From positions 1,188,209 to 1,252,208 of the forward strand of contig CAADRB010000041.1 in the NCBI GenBank assembly GCA_900708905.1: a DNA stretch of 64,000 nucleotides. Direction: 5' to 3'. Positions within the stretch are counted from its first letter, which is position 1, and every line of letters starts with the position of its first letter. Both the position numbers and the translations under genes were made by a program. The stretch is from Hymenolepis diminuta. Its lineage: Eukaryota > Platyhelminthes > Cestoda > Cyclophyllidea > Hymenolepididae. Positions 1 through 10,300 of this stretch are shown piece after piece. The notes below the pieces were generated by a model. The model worked only from the letters and a program-made list of their open reading frames with translations. It made no database searches and was not told the origin of the DNA.

Positions 1-610
1 AGGGGTTTTCAAAAGCTGGAAGGGCATCAGAGACTTTTCTTAAATAAAAAAAGATGAAACCTGTTTCATACCGACGATCGAAGGCTTCTTCAATTACTGT
101 TCTCACAGCAAGGATAGCTTATTTAATAGTTCTTCTACCACGGAATCCATGTTGGGTTTTTGGTTAAAGTTCGCCTATATGAAAATTCTACCTATCGCAG
201 ACCATTGATACAATCCAGTTACTTGCCGTATCAAGGAGAAAGATACTTCTATAGTTAGCGAAGTCTGTTCTATCTCTTTCGCCTTTGTAAATATTGGTTA
301 CTTCGGCAACTACCCAGGATCGAAGTAATGAGTACTTGTTTTGCCAACAATCATTAAAATATTTTAGTAGGAGTTTATCAAGTGATGATCCACTCCATTT
401 GAGTAGCTCTGATCGCAGTCCATTCAGTCCAGAACTTTTAGGCAAATTCAACTGGCATTTAGCTAATTGTAGTTCCTTAGCAGTGAAGTTTGTGTCTCTA
501 GGTAGGTTGGAGGCATTTATACTTATTTCAGAAGACACCTTCCGGGATTTGAATAATTTGGTATAGTGTCTAGCAAAAGAACTCAGATCACAGCAAACCT
601 GTTGCGTTTA
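1..610 (-). mobile_element. Decayed non-LTR retrotransposon (LINE) reverse-transcriptase fragment
   Basis: On the minus strand an open stretch (610 down to 188) encodes the fingers part of a LINE reverse transcriptase: SSGLNGLRSELLKW, then SWVVAEVTNIYKG, then NYRSIFLLDTASN, the family's NYRPISLL-type block. After a stop at 188 the reading continues in another frame with QHGFRGRRTIK, a stop, then AILAVRTVIEEAFDRRYETG and FIFFYLRKVSDALP, which corresponds to the motif A region. There is therefore at least one frameshift and two stops, and the first aspartate expected in motif A appears as tyrosine. The element runs off the left edge of the window and has no intact ORF. It is a dead copy; the clade (RTE, CR1 or jockey-like) is not decidable from this piece. 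Confidence 0.8.
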
Positions 611-799
611 GGAATTATCAAAGTATGAATATGTGGTTGTAATAGTAAGTTGCAGATTTTCCTGGATGGGCGTACGCTTGCAATCCAGCTACTTGGAGGT
701 AGAGTGCTGGAAATTGTCATCGCTGAGACACACGATGACCTTCACCTGTTTTGAGAACTAACCTCCCAACCTGACCTTGTCAAGGTGGAAATATAATAT

Positions 800-1010
800 G
801 AATAATTATTAAATATTTTCTGACGAAATTAGTATTCTATTTTATCTCTTCTTCCCATTATTAGTGAAAATAATGCTGATCTCTTACATTTTTTATTTGA
901 ACTATTATGAAATATGTAAATGGTTCTAGTTGAACGGTAATAAGTTTTCACTATGATAGCGAGAGCTTGCTTTCCTTCTTGGCCGGAATATCGGCTTGTA
1001 GATCGTAAAA
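800..1010. repeat. Dispersed repeat G, copy 1
   Basis: This stretch aligns by eye with 26195-26400. Shared blocks include AAATATTTT..CGAAAT, CTTCTTCCCATT, AATAATGCT.ATC and AAGTTTTCACTAT..AGC.A.GAG, followed by TTTCCTTCTT. No coding potential or terminal structure is visible, so the element class is unknown. Confidence 0.55.
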
Positions 1011-1405
1011 TAACCTTCTTGTCAATCAACTCTGTACACGTGGATATGGATTTGAATAACGAGATGCATTGCAATTTCAAATGTCAATAGTTTAACTCTC
1101 ACATAATTTGGAGTTGATATAAGATTCTGATTCACAGGTGGATGTAAACCGGGGGGNNNNNNGTATTCATCTCCAAATGGGTAATCTGGGTCAAAAGGCC
1201 GAAAGATCAAAACTAATGGCGTGGTGTATTCAACGAACTAGAATTATCATGAACCAAAACATTCTGAAAGTAAAATTCATCAGAAGATTTGTGAATGGAT
1301 GTGAGTGTATGTTCCAGCAAATGCATAAGTTTGATAAATAAATGTCGTCATATTTTCATCGTCAAGGTTTATATATTGATAGGATTTTAAATAAAATAAA
1401 GAATT

Positions 1406-1435
1406 CCCCACTTCATATCCATATGTGAAGTGGGG
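1406..1435. repeat. Perfect 10-bp inverted repeat
   Basis: CCCCACTTCA at 1406-1415 is exactly complementary to TGAAGTGGGG at 1426-1435, with a 10-nt spacer. It could be a palindromic element end or a small hairpin. No flanking target duplication was found. Confidence 0.6.
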
Positions 1436-2279
1436 TAATCATAAAGTTGTCAGTAAAGAGTAGCCGACCTTGGATATTAGAGAAATCTTGAGAACTGTCT
1501 GCCATCTGGCCAATTTAAAAAAATAAACCTAGCTTATGCCAACTAGAGGCTCTATAATTCAAAAGCCGGGATCAGAGACACCACATGACCACTTTAACCT
1601 GGTTAATTCGAGTGTGCACTTTCTTCTGCAACCAGATGGATTCGAAATAGTTGTGAGATGCGAGATCAAGAAAGTGCAAAAGATTGCCAACTGCCACTCT
1701 TGAAAACCATCGCCGACTAAACTTGTCGCCCACTTGCCTTAAAAGCTAGGCTTTAACCGTAAGCTCTAAAAGATGTTATTAAATGAGGTTTTCATGAACA
1801 AAGAGACTCTGATCGCAACTCAAGCTATGCAGGTATCTTGATTTCAAGATTGAAATCCCTTATTTGCCTCTCATAAAATAATATATTGAATGCTTGTATT
1901 CCTGTCCAAATGACATTTTATTAAAATGGACTAAAGTGTCATTTGTTTTAACAACCGACAAGTATTCTCTACCAGTCACTGCGGAAGTATTTTCCGATCA
2001 CTAAAATTACAGATAAATGTATATATTTATCTTCAAGCGAAATGAACCCAATAAAATATGCAAAACAATAAAAATAGAAATCAAGGACGAAATTGAAATC
2101 ATCAATCGGTTAATTCACTTAGAACCCAAAGCACAATTCAGCGTTAGGTTGAGGTGCAAGCTCTTCGTTAATGTTGATTGGAAATCTTAACTCCCTTGAT
2201 AAATGAATGTACGAAATCGGGGGATCAAGCGGTCATAGCGACAAGACTCCTCCTGGAATCACACTTAATTAATGATATC

Positions 2280-2500
2280 ATAAGCAATGATCAACGTGTA
2301 CATCTAAAAAGTCAGAAGTCACGAGATCGATATTCATCAGTGCAAATCCAGTGACGTGGATAGTCAACGGCACCAGTTATTTATGGCCAACGGGAGAGAT
2401 GTGGAAGGGTTTCTCGTTAGGGCAACTCTACCCAAGTAAAGCGTTGCGAACACTTTCCATGAGGAGCTTGGAGTATATTCTTTAAAACTAAGTCTGCTTA
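2280..2500 (+). repeat. tRNA-derived SINE, copy 1 (degenerate head)
   Basis: The copy carries the shared SINE body: GTACATCTAAAAAGTCAGAAGTCACGAGATCGAT in two blocks, then CATCAGTGCAAATCCAGTGACG, CCAGTTATTTATGGCCAACG, and the tail GCGTTGCGAACACTTTCCATGA. The same order appears in copies at 11.47, 18.6 (reverse), 34.8 and 63.6 kb. Confidence 0.65.
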
Positions 2501-5000
2501 AAAATAATAAGCACCCTATTTAATCTGTTTGTGAATTCTTCAACAATCAAACACTTAAGAATAGGCAATCTGTGGAAATGTGATTTTAAGAGATCTTTGG
2601 AGGAAACGCAATGAAAATCTGCTGGACTAACAATTTTGCCGTTTTTTTAGACGTAGGCTTCCAAGCCAATCCTTTTAAGAAGTACTTCGGTAATCTGATG
2701 ATAAAAGGTAGTCATTTTTAAAGCACAGAAATTGTATTAATAATTGGTATTGGGCTCTAATACCAACCTGAATTTAAGTTTAAAATCTTATAATTTAATA
2801 CTTCTCTTGTTGTAATTGTGAAGATTAAATGCCTTTAATTCGGATGAAGATGAAATAACTTCAATGACTATTTCATGTCCCCTTAACATAACTTAGTGAG
2901 TGAATTGTTGAATCGAAGTATTGACGCTGACGTGGGATCTAGGTCAGGGGGTCAGATCTTGGCGATGCACAGCCTCTTTTGGACGTTCCATTTAAGAACT
3001 TAATTTCTCTCACAAATTCGAAAGGAATAACAAATGATAACTTTATCGATGGAGAGAAATATAGATGAGGTTAGGTAGAAATTTTAAATTTTGCTAAACA
3101 TCAGCAGGTCGGACAGAGAAGAGCCAAACCATTCGATTTTCAATTTTACGTGTTATCTGTTGGAATGCGATTTGAAACGGTTTCTCGAGAGAATAGAATT
3201 AATTATTCTTTGAAAATCTGATGGACTAATCCTTTAGAATTTTCCCAGCCGAATAAGAGAAATGTTAATAACATTCGACTGAGATGATAAGCCACCAGAT
3301 TGGTTAGAGAAAAGTCAAATTGTTTGATTGTCCATTATGTTGGTTGAATAAGTAAATGTTGGAAATGCGATACGAAACGGCCTTTGGAGAATGCAGAAAT
3401 AACGATTCGATAGATTACGTTATAATAGTCAGATAATTATACAACTTCTGAATCGTTGGCTTCCTAATCAACTCTCCCGTAATTTTTCAACTTTTTTAAA
3501 GGTAAAGTAAACGACACTCTAAAAGGTTGCAAAATAAATTTATTTTCGGTAACTATTGCAATCAAAATCATTGCTGACCTGAATTATATGAAAGGGCTTA
3601 GGATGACCGCTCCACTTAATGTAATGCAATAGTTTAAACGCCATCCATTCATGCTGCAGTTCAGATGATGAAAAGTCTTAAAATTGCCATAGAGATGGTC
3701 TGACTGGGGTCTACAGATTTATGCTTCGGGGCCTCTTCTTCGATAAGAAAATTAGATCAAGAGGTCAAACAGTGTCTTTGCTTCTCCTATAGTCTACTTT
3801 GAATGTTCCATTTGCAGAATTAATTTCTCACACATTCATAAGTAAAGATAAATGATAAGCAAATCTAGGGGAGAAATCCAGGCATTGAGTGTAACTATGT
3901 GAAATTTTCAAGGCTGGCTGATACAATACTTCACTAGATGGGATAGAGAAAGGCCACAATATTCAGTTGCCCATCTTGAACGTCTAACGAGCAAATTGAG
4001 AGAGTGCGATGTGAAACAATCTGTGGAGGATACAGAATTGGCGATTCTGCAACGTAGGCTTTTCAGTCATTCCCTCTGAGGATTTAAATAATTTGGTAGT
4101 AAAGAAAACAGATATCTCTGATATAAATACCTGAAACAGATTTAAGAGTTGGGACATGAAGAATCCCCCGTTCGAAGGAGCACTAAAACTAATATTTCCT
4201 GTTCAATTTATGCTGCAAAACTTTGGACTTGATGTTCTTCCTAATTTAATGCAAAAGATTAAACGCTTTTTATTCATATAGTAATACGGATGAGGAAGGA
4301 GTTTTAACCATGACGTCATATTCGATGTTACCTTAGGACCGATTGGCGGAGTTGGATTGACATCTCCGAGCATTTACTCCGATCTTTATTCCAGGTCAGG
4401 CAATTAATTGGTCAAATTAGACTATGTTTTTGGATTCCCATAGTTGCTGAAGCTAAAATTAACGTAGACATATCCGCTAAGTGAGAATTTGCAAAATATC
4501 GCTTATCGATATCCTATTTGTGGAATTAACTAGATTTCTAAATAATTTCGGTCTGATCTGTAAACCCATAACTGGATCACAGGTTTCAAATAAAACATAG
4601 GTTAATTATTGATAGTCATAATGTTAGTTTTGGAAATATAAAAAATACACCGGTTACTGACATTGTATGCTAGGTCCGTTAGGGAAAAGCCGATTCGTTC
4701 GATCGTATTTTCAATAGTCCAATGATCAGTAGAGGTGAATGCCATCTGAAGCGATTTTAGTAGAGTGGAGATGGCAGATTAAACCGTCAGTCTACTCAAG
4801 GTCCATATATATTCCTATTAGTTTTCTTAAACAGCGATTGTTTTCAATAAAACCAACGTTGAAAGATCCAGACATGATGGTTGTGATATAAACTCTCCTT
4901 TAGCTGACAGAGTTCAATTTGTCCAGAAATAGAAGCTTTTGGAACTTCAAGTTTTCGGTCAGGCAGAACTAGACATAATCTAATATCTGTCAGAGCGTTA
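2500..5000. repeat. Diverged tandem array, unit about 0.6-0.75 kb
   Basis: A block of the form AATGCGAT.TGAAACGG.TT...GGAGAATACAGAA recurs near 2575, 3165, 3360, 3995 and 4737, so spacings are about 590, 195, 635 and 740 bp. Other blocks recur in the same order: TTTGGACGTTCCATTTAAGA (2978) against TTTGAATGTTCCATTTGCAGA (3800), and a unit body beginning AAACGCC/AAACGCT near 3640 and 4262. The units are old and gapped, and one is partial. No coding potential is visible. The array could be a satellite remnant or a nested family of one element. Confidence 0.6.
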
Positions 5001-6029
5001 GTTACATTATTCCAAATAAAGCAGAGTTGCTGGGGGGTATATATATTTTATTGAAATGAAGTCCAAATAATAACTGAATGATGATAAATCACTCTGATTC
5101 CAACTATTTATTTCGGCATGGCTGATATTAAAACTCAGCAACACAATACTTTGATAGATACCCCAGAATATTAGTTAGAATAAAGAGAAATCAATAAAAA
5201 ATTCACTACTTGATTTCATAAGAAGACTTTGACACCTCTTTATTAAATAAGTAATTCGTTCAAGAAAAAAAGGATCATTGAGTGTGATATATCACCATAA
5301 TAAATTTTCAAGATACTCTATGTATGAAGATTAGAAAGCAACTGATTCCTCAGGAATAAAGTTCAATTTTTTAATTCTTCAACGTATTAATACAATGGTA
5401 AGTGGAGGTAAAATAGGCGGAAACATTTTTTCTTAACTGTGGTGGGGAATTTAGGATTAATTGTGCATTCGGGTACCCACTGGCTCAGTGCATCAATTGT
5501 AGCTGAACCCCTAAGTGAAAAAAGCAAACGCCCATTTGAAAAGAACGGAAGGTGAGCCTGTGAATTGAGTGAACTTATTGAAAATCGATATTGCCAGAAA
5601 GAGAACTAATTGAGTGCAAAACAAACAGGGAATTTCGTAGGCGAACTGGAATCAGATAAACACAAGATTGTATGGAAGTAAAACCGCCGAAATTTCTTTT
5701 CCGTAAGTGTTTAACCTTAAAATAATCTCGGGGATATATTGAAATGAGAACAATTATTTTAGAAATGTGGGAACTAAAGTAAAATGCAAAGAGTATGGCC
5801 TCATTAAACTCGCCTTAAATCCACACTAGAGGGTGAGGCAATTAGAGAAGTCCTTGACTAAGAATAACAAGATTCACATTTTGTAAAGTAAATTTGAGGA
5901 GAAATACAAATAAACAAGATCTAGTTTTTTGGTGCCGTGTGTTATAACAAAAGTTTTATAACCCCAAACTTTGGACGATTATGGCTGCATTATTATTATT
6001 ATTAACAGTAAAGAAAAATTAGCCTTTTA
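5000..6029. other. Non-coding stretch, nothing recognised
   Basis: AT-rich sequence with no reading frame, RNA gene or repeat that I could match elsewhere in the window. A short ATT run lies at about 5990-6005. Confidence 0.5.
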
Positions 6030-6395
6030 ATTGTGGGATATCGGTTAACAGAAAGCCCAACAAATGGTAGAGGGAGATCAAGAAGATGCCGGGAGCGCGA
6101 CGTCAAGTTATCAGTCTTACTTCCTTCGATTCTTGTATTCGGGTTGTACAACATTTACTATATGGTTAGTCTATGGCTAATAATTCAAATTTCGCGATTT
6201 CGCCCCCTTGCATACGTTGTACAGTGCTTATGGACTGGTTTTTTAATAATCGTGGTCCATCTCATTATCTCCTTCAAGTACTTGAGAATACAAAATGGCT
6301 TTGCATGATATTCGGGAACTTAGTTCCAACATAGCGACGAGATAGGTAAGATTTTAAGTTAGCAGAACTCAGCATACTGGGATCACTCAAGGTAA
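6030..6395 (+). repeat. Dispersed repeat D, copy 1
   Basis: This copy shares ordered blocks with 28.83-29.18, 53.23-53.63 and 61.65-61.93 kb. The blocks are GGTTAACAGAAAG, GAGGGAGATCAAGAAGATG, TTGTATTCGGGTTGTACAAC, a CAGTGCTTATGGACTG block, and AGCAGAACTCAGC...ATCACTCAAGG at the end. A 91-aa open frame runs through it, but other copies are not open in the same frame, so it is not called as a gene. Confidence 0.65.
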
Positions 6396-6898
6396 AAAAT
6401 GGTCCAAATTTCAATTCCCTTATGTAATTTCAACTTACTCGGATTCACCAACTCTCTTTCTAATTTCTGATCAAAAGGAAACGTTCAGCACCCTCAATTC
6501 CGAAATGATAGAAAAAAAACAAGAGAATCACAAATTTTAACCTGTATTACCATCACATAGAAGGAGAAGACAGAGATAGGGTTCATGATAGGATGTGCGT
6601 ATGGGTCAACCGGAAGGGGAAATTAGGGTCTGGAGAAAAGGGGAGGGCGGAGAGGTGAGCTCGAACAAATAAAATAAACAAGTGCAACATCCGAGTGAGA
6701 GACGGCATCAATACCCGTAATAGAACTAGTAATAACTTTCATAATGATTTGATTGTATGTGCGAGCATCATATATGTTGAGTCGAGTCAGTTCGGGCTCA
6801 GAAACAGTACTAAACACGGAGGAAATGGTGGTGGATTCTACTATGTATATAACAAATGCTTGGAAGGACGAGGTGTGTGTGAAAGTAGGGAGAGATTA
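6396..6898. other. 3' flank of the zinc-finger gene
   Basis: This stretch lies just downstream of the zinc-finger gene stop codon and is probably its 3' untranslated region and flank. I could not place a canonical polyadenylation signal on the minus strand with confidence. Open frames here are short and unsupported. Confidence 0.4.
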
Positions 6899-7375
6899 TT
6901 AATGAGTTGTTTCAATTGCACTCTCATCCAAACGTGCTTTCTTGGGGGGAATTCCATCATCATCTCGTTCCTCCTCTTTCACTACAACTTCCTCTTCCTC
7001 CCCGTCGGTATCTTTCATGTTAAACGGATCGACAATGGTGGTCATCTTTGGTGGTTGCTTTAGCTGCACAAGATTGGCTTTCGCAGGTTTCCTTCTGCTA
7101 GATCCTATAGCGGCACCATTGTTGGAAGGAGCGGGAGTTGGCCTCACATTGATGGTGGTAGGAAATACGGCGGGCGAAGAAGGAACCGGTTCATCATACT
7201 TCCCATTCATGCAGGAACCCTCCTCCTCCTCCTGCGCCTTGGGAGTTACGTTGAAAGATGACGGTAAGTTCCAACTTGTCCACAACTGACCCATATCTTC
7301 GTCCTCCTTCGCAACCTCTTCTTTAAGCATAAGCTCACTCGGATATATGGGAACATCGTGATTATTGATTGATAC
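6899..7375 (-). CDS. Zinc-finger gene, exon 4 (C-terminal acidic tail)
   Basis: The acceptor is TTTTTGTTTATTAAAG followed by GTA TCA ATC, in phase 0 with exon 3. The exon encodes residues 1323-1480: acidic and Pro-rich, no fingers. It includes SSRRKPAKANL, the acidic run DTDGEEEEVVVKEEERDDD and then IPPKKARLDESA before TAA. LKEE and VKEE fit the sumoylation consensus, but that is only a motif match. Confidence 0.85.
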   Translation of the reverse strand, partial: VSINNHDVPIYPSELMLKEEVAKEDEDMGQLWTSWNLPSSFNVTPKAQEEEEGSCMNGKYDEPVPSSPAVFPTTINVRPTPAPSNNGAAIGSSRRKPAKANLVQLKQPPKMTTIVDPFNMKDTDGEEEEVVVKEEERDDDGIPPKKARLDESAIETTH

Positions 7376-10300
7376 CTTTAATAAACAAAAAGAGTATCAC
7401 GTTAAACCTACCCACTCCAAATGCAACGAAAACAAAACATGCCTAACTAGCAAATGTACCGAATTTCCATTAACAGATTTCTACATATAATACCGGGTGA
7501 TTAGCACGGCAAATAAAACCATTAAAAAATGATTGAATAACTTACCGATTGCATGGCTACCCTAAACGGAGTAGCCAAAACGGGTGGTGGAATGGTTGGA
7601 ACACAGTTCTCATGTGCAGAAACGCAGTGAGTTACGAGATTGCAGGGTGTTATGAAGGCTTCGGTACATTCCGGACATTCATAAGCCGGGACCCCAAGAT
7701 GTTCCCTTACGACATGAGATCGCATAGCTGCAGGGTCCTCGGAGGCCACTCGACAAGCAGAACATGAGTAGTAGGGAATGGCATCTCTACCTTTTAACGT
7801 CCTATTGAGGACTACTGGGGTAGCAGAGGCAGTAGTGGTATCAAATTCAGGTAATCTATTCACAGAGTTTCGTTGATATCGTGCAGTGCTCGGTACCTCC
7901 GAACTCGTCACCATGGAGATCTCTGAAAGGGGTCTGATCACAGTACCCTTCCACTTCATTTTGGCGAGCTGGAGAAGATTATCATCACTAAGAAGGGTGT
8001 TATCCTCACGACTCAAACGTGAGCAATGCATTGCGGCAGCTTTGTATCGTTCGGGGACTTTAGCATGTACACCCAGGATGTGTTTTCTGATATCTCCCAT
8101 ACCGTGAGGCGAAATGGATGGGCAACCGGAACAACAGAAATAGCGACGTTTGTTCCGACGTTGGACAAACACTTTATATTTTGTGTAGATTTGCATCTTT
8201 TTTTTGAGTTCTAAGAAGTAATTCTCAGGGCAATAATCATGCACAAGGCTTTGAAGAGCAGTTTTTGAGTAGGGCAAATCAATTATGCGTTCAATACTTC
8301 CAGGATCTTGTTCATTGAGACAGGAGAGTACCCGAGACATATCAATTGGCTCCTCCGAGTCTTCATCATCGAGTCCACCATTAGAAGCCGTCACCGAGTC
8401 ATGTAATACATTGGGTAAGGAGAATCGATTGTTAGCCATAGACCTCTCCTCCTCTGAATTGTCCGCTGATATATCTGCAAGGGGACGCAAAGGTGGAAGT
8501 GATCCCAACCTTGAGTTCGAACTCCTTGAGGACGCGGTACGGGGAGCTTGATGAGATGACTGCCTATCTGAAGGAGAGGCATCGGTAGTATTTAGTTTAA
8601 TGGGTCTATCCATAGCCAATCGAAAAAGCATTTCATCATTAAAGAGCTCAAATCCATTCTCTCGACAAATTCTCGAGGCTTGACAACAAATTGTTATGAA
8701 CTCATGGGAGATTTTCGCATGAACACCCATGACATGACGTCGACTATCAGCCAGGGTTGCAGGTCGCATCTTGGCATCTGGCTGACGTGACGTCACAAAG
8801 AGCCGCTTACAGGAGCATCGGAAAGCTAGTGTCTTGTCTCCCGCACAGATACGTTTCATTGTCCTCAAGCTATACACCTCCATCTTTTCATTTATCTCCA
8901 CAATCTGTTTGGGTGTTGCTCCAGCATTCTCAAGGAGTTTCCGAAGAACATTTTTGGAGTAGGGTAGAGGTAGATCAACAATCCTGTCCGCTCCAATCAG
9001 TGCAGGATTTTCCTTCACCAATTCAGCGAGGTCAATCGTTGATGAACTATCATTGACTTCATTTGATGTGGATACATTCAAAAAAGTTGAGCTCTGGATT
9101 GTAGGAGTGCTATTCGTCACTGCTTCTCCAGGTGGAATGGGACCTCGGATTCGCACTTTCACAGGGGTTTTTGAACCTGGAATCAGTGTAGTAAATCTTG
9201 AGATGCCATTTTCATCAGGTTCACGGCTCTCAGGAGACGGAGTAGAGTGATTCAGCCTAACATCCGCCAAGCTACCCGCCTCACTCTCATCATTCTCAAG
9301 ATTGGCATTGTTAACATTGTTATCATGTTTTTTAGAACGAGAATCGTGAGCCATTCTTATCAGCCTATCATCTGAAAGGAGACCAAAGTCCGAGTTGTCT
9401 AGACGCGAAGCCTGCAAACAGTGACGGAAATGCTTTGTGGAGATACCACAATGCGAGCCCATAATATGCTTTCGCACATCAGCCAGAGCATGGGGGGATA
9501 TGTATTTACACTGGCAGCACTTATGACGTCTAACACCATCTCTGGTCTCAGTGATGGCTTTCATTGTGCAATAGATTTTCATTTTTTCCATGATAGATAC
9601 ACGTTGTTCTGGTGTAACCTCGTCATCCTGCACAAGTAAGCGTTCAAGAACAGCGATGGAATAGGGGAGAGGGATACGTACGACACCGGGTTCAGTAGTT
9701 GTTGAACGCCATTGACGCATAGCCGCCTGTTTTTCCTGCTCTTCTGACGAAAGTGATGGTGACAACGGCGATGACGTTGCTCCTGATTCAACTTTTGACG
9801 AACGGAGACACTTCGTGAGATCTTTGATGTGATCTCTGGGAGCATCAAGATGCATGGCTAAAAGGTGGCGTTTAAAATCGGGGAGACCGTAGTTGAAGGT
9901 ACGATTGCAAACCGGACATTGGGGTACTTTGCGATTTCTCTCCTTGCCAATAATTTTAATAACATACGAGCAAGATTTATGGAGCAACTCAACAAGTGAT
10001 TCAAGTGTATCATTGGAGTATCGATTACTATTCTCATTACGGAATAACTCTTCGTCAAAGTAGAAGGAAATTTTCTCCTCTTCTCTAACAGAGTTTGATG
10101 GGGAGGCAGGTGTGTCAGGGTCCTCGCCAATTCCAGTGGAATGATTCGAGCCTCTATCGATCTGAACATTATTTGGAATGAGATTCTTCAAATTATCAAT
10201 GATGCTTTCTATACTACTGTTGTTATTGTTATTAAGGGTAGAAAGAGTGTTAGGATTGGTAAACGCCGACATCATAATCGATAAGAGTCCATTGTTTGGG

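Larger units (their letters stand above)
611..2280. other. Non-coding stretch with assembly gap
   Basis: I see no gene here. It contains one copy of a repeat shared with 26.2 kb (about 800-1010), six Ns at 1157-1162 directly after a run of G, and a perfect 10-bp inverted repeat at 1406-1435. The short reading frames around the gap are not supported by any recognisable domain. Confidence 0.6.

Noticed and set aside
6033..6308. 91-residue open frame with hydrophobic stretches
   Set aside because: Lies within repeat D copy 1; the hydrophobicity is an effect of T-rich codons and the frame is not kept in other copies.
6942..7289. Plus-strand open frame of 115 residues
   Set aside because: Antisense shadow of the last zinc-finger exon.
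9858..10169. Minus-strand second-frame ORF inside the large zinc-finger exon
   Set aside because: Overlaps the finger-encoding frame, which has clear domain repeats; it is a shadow.
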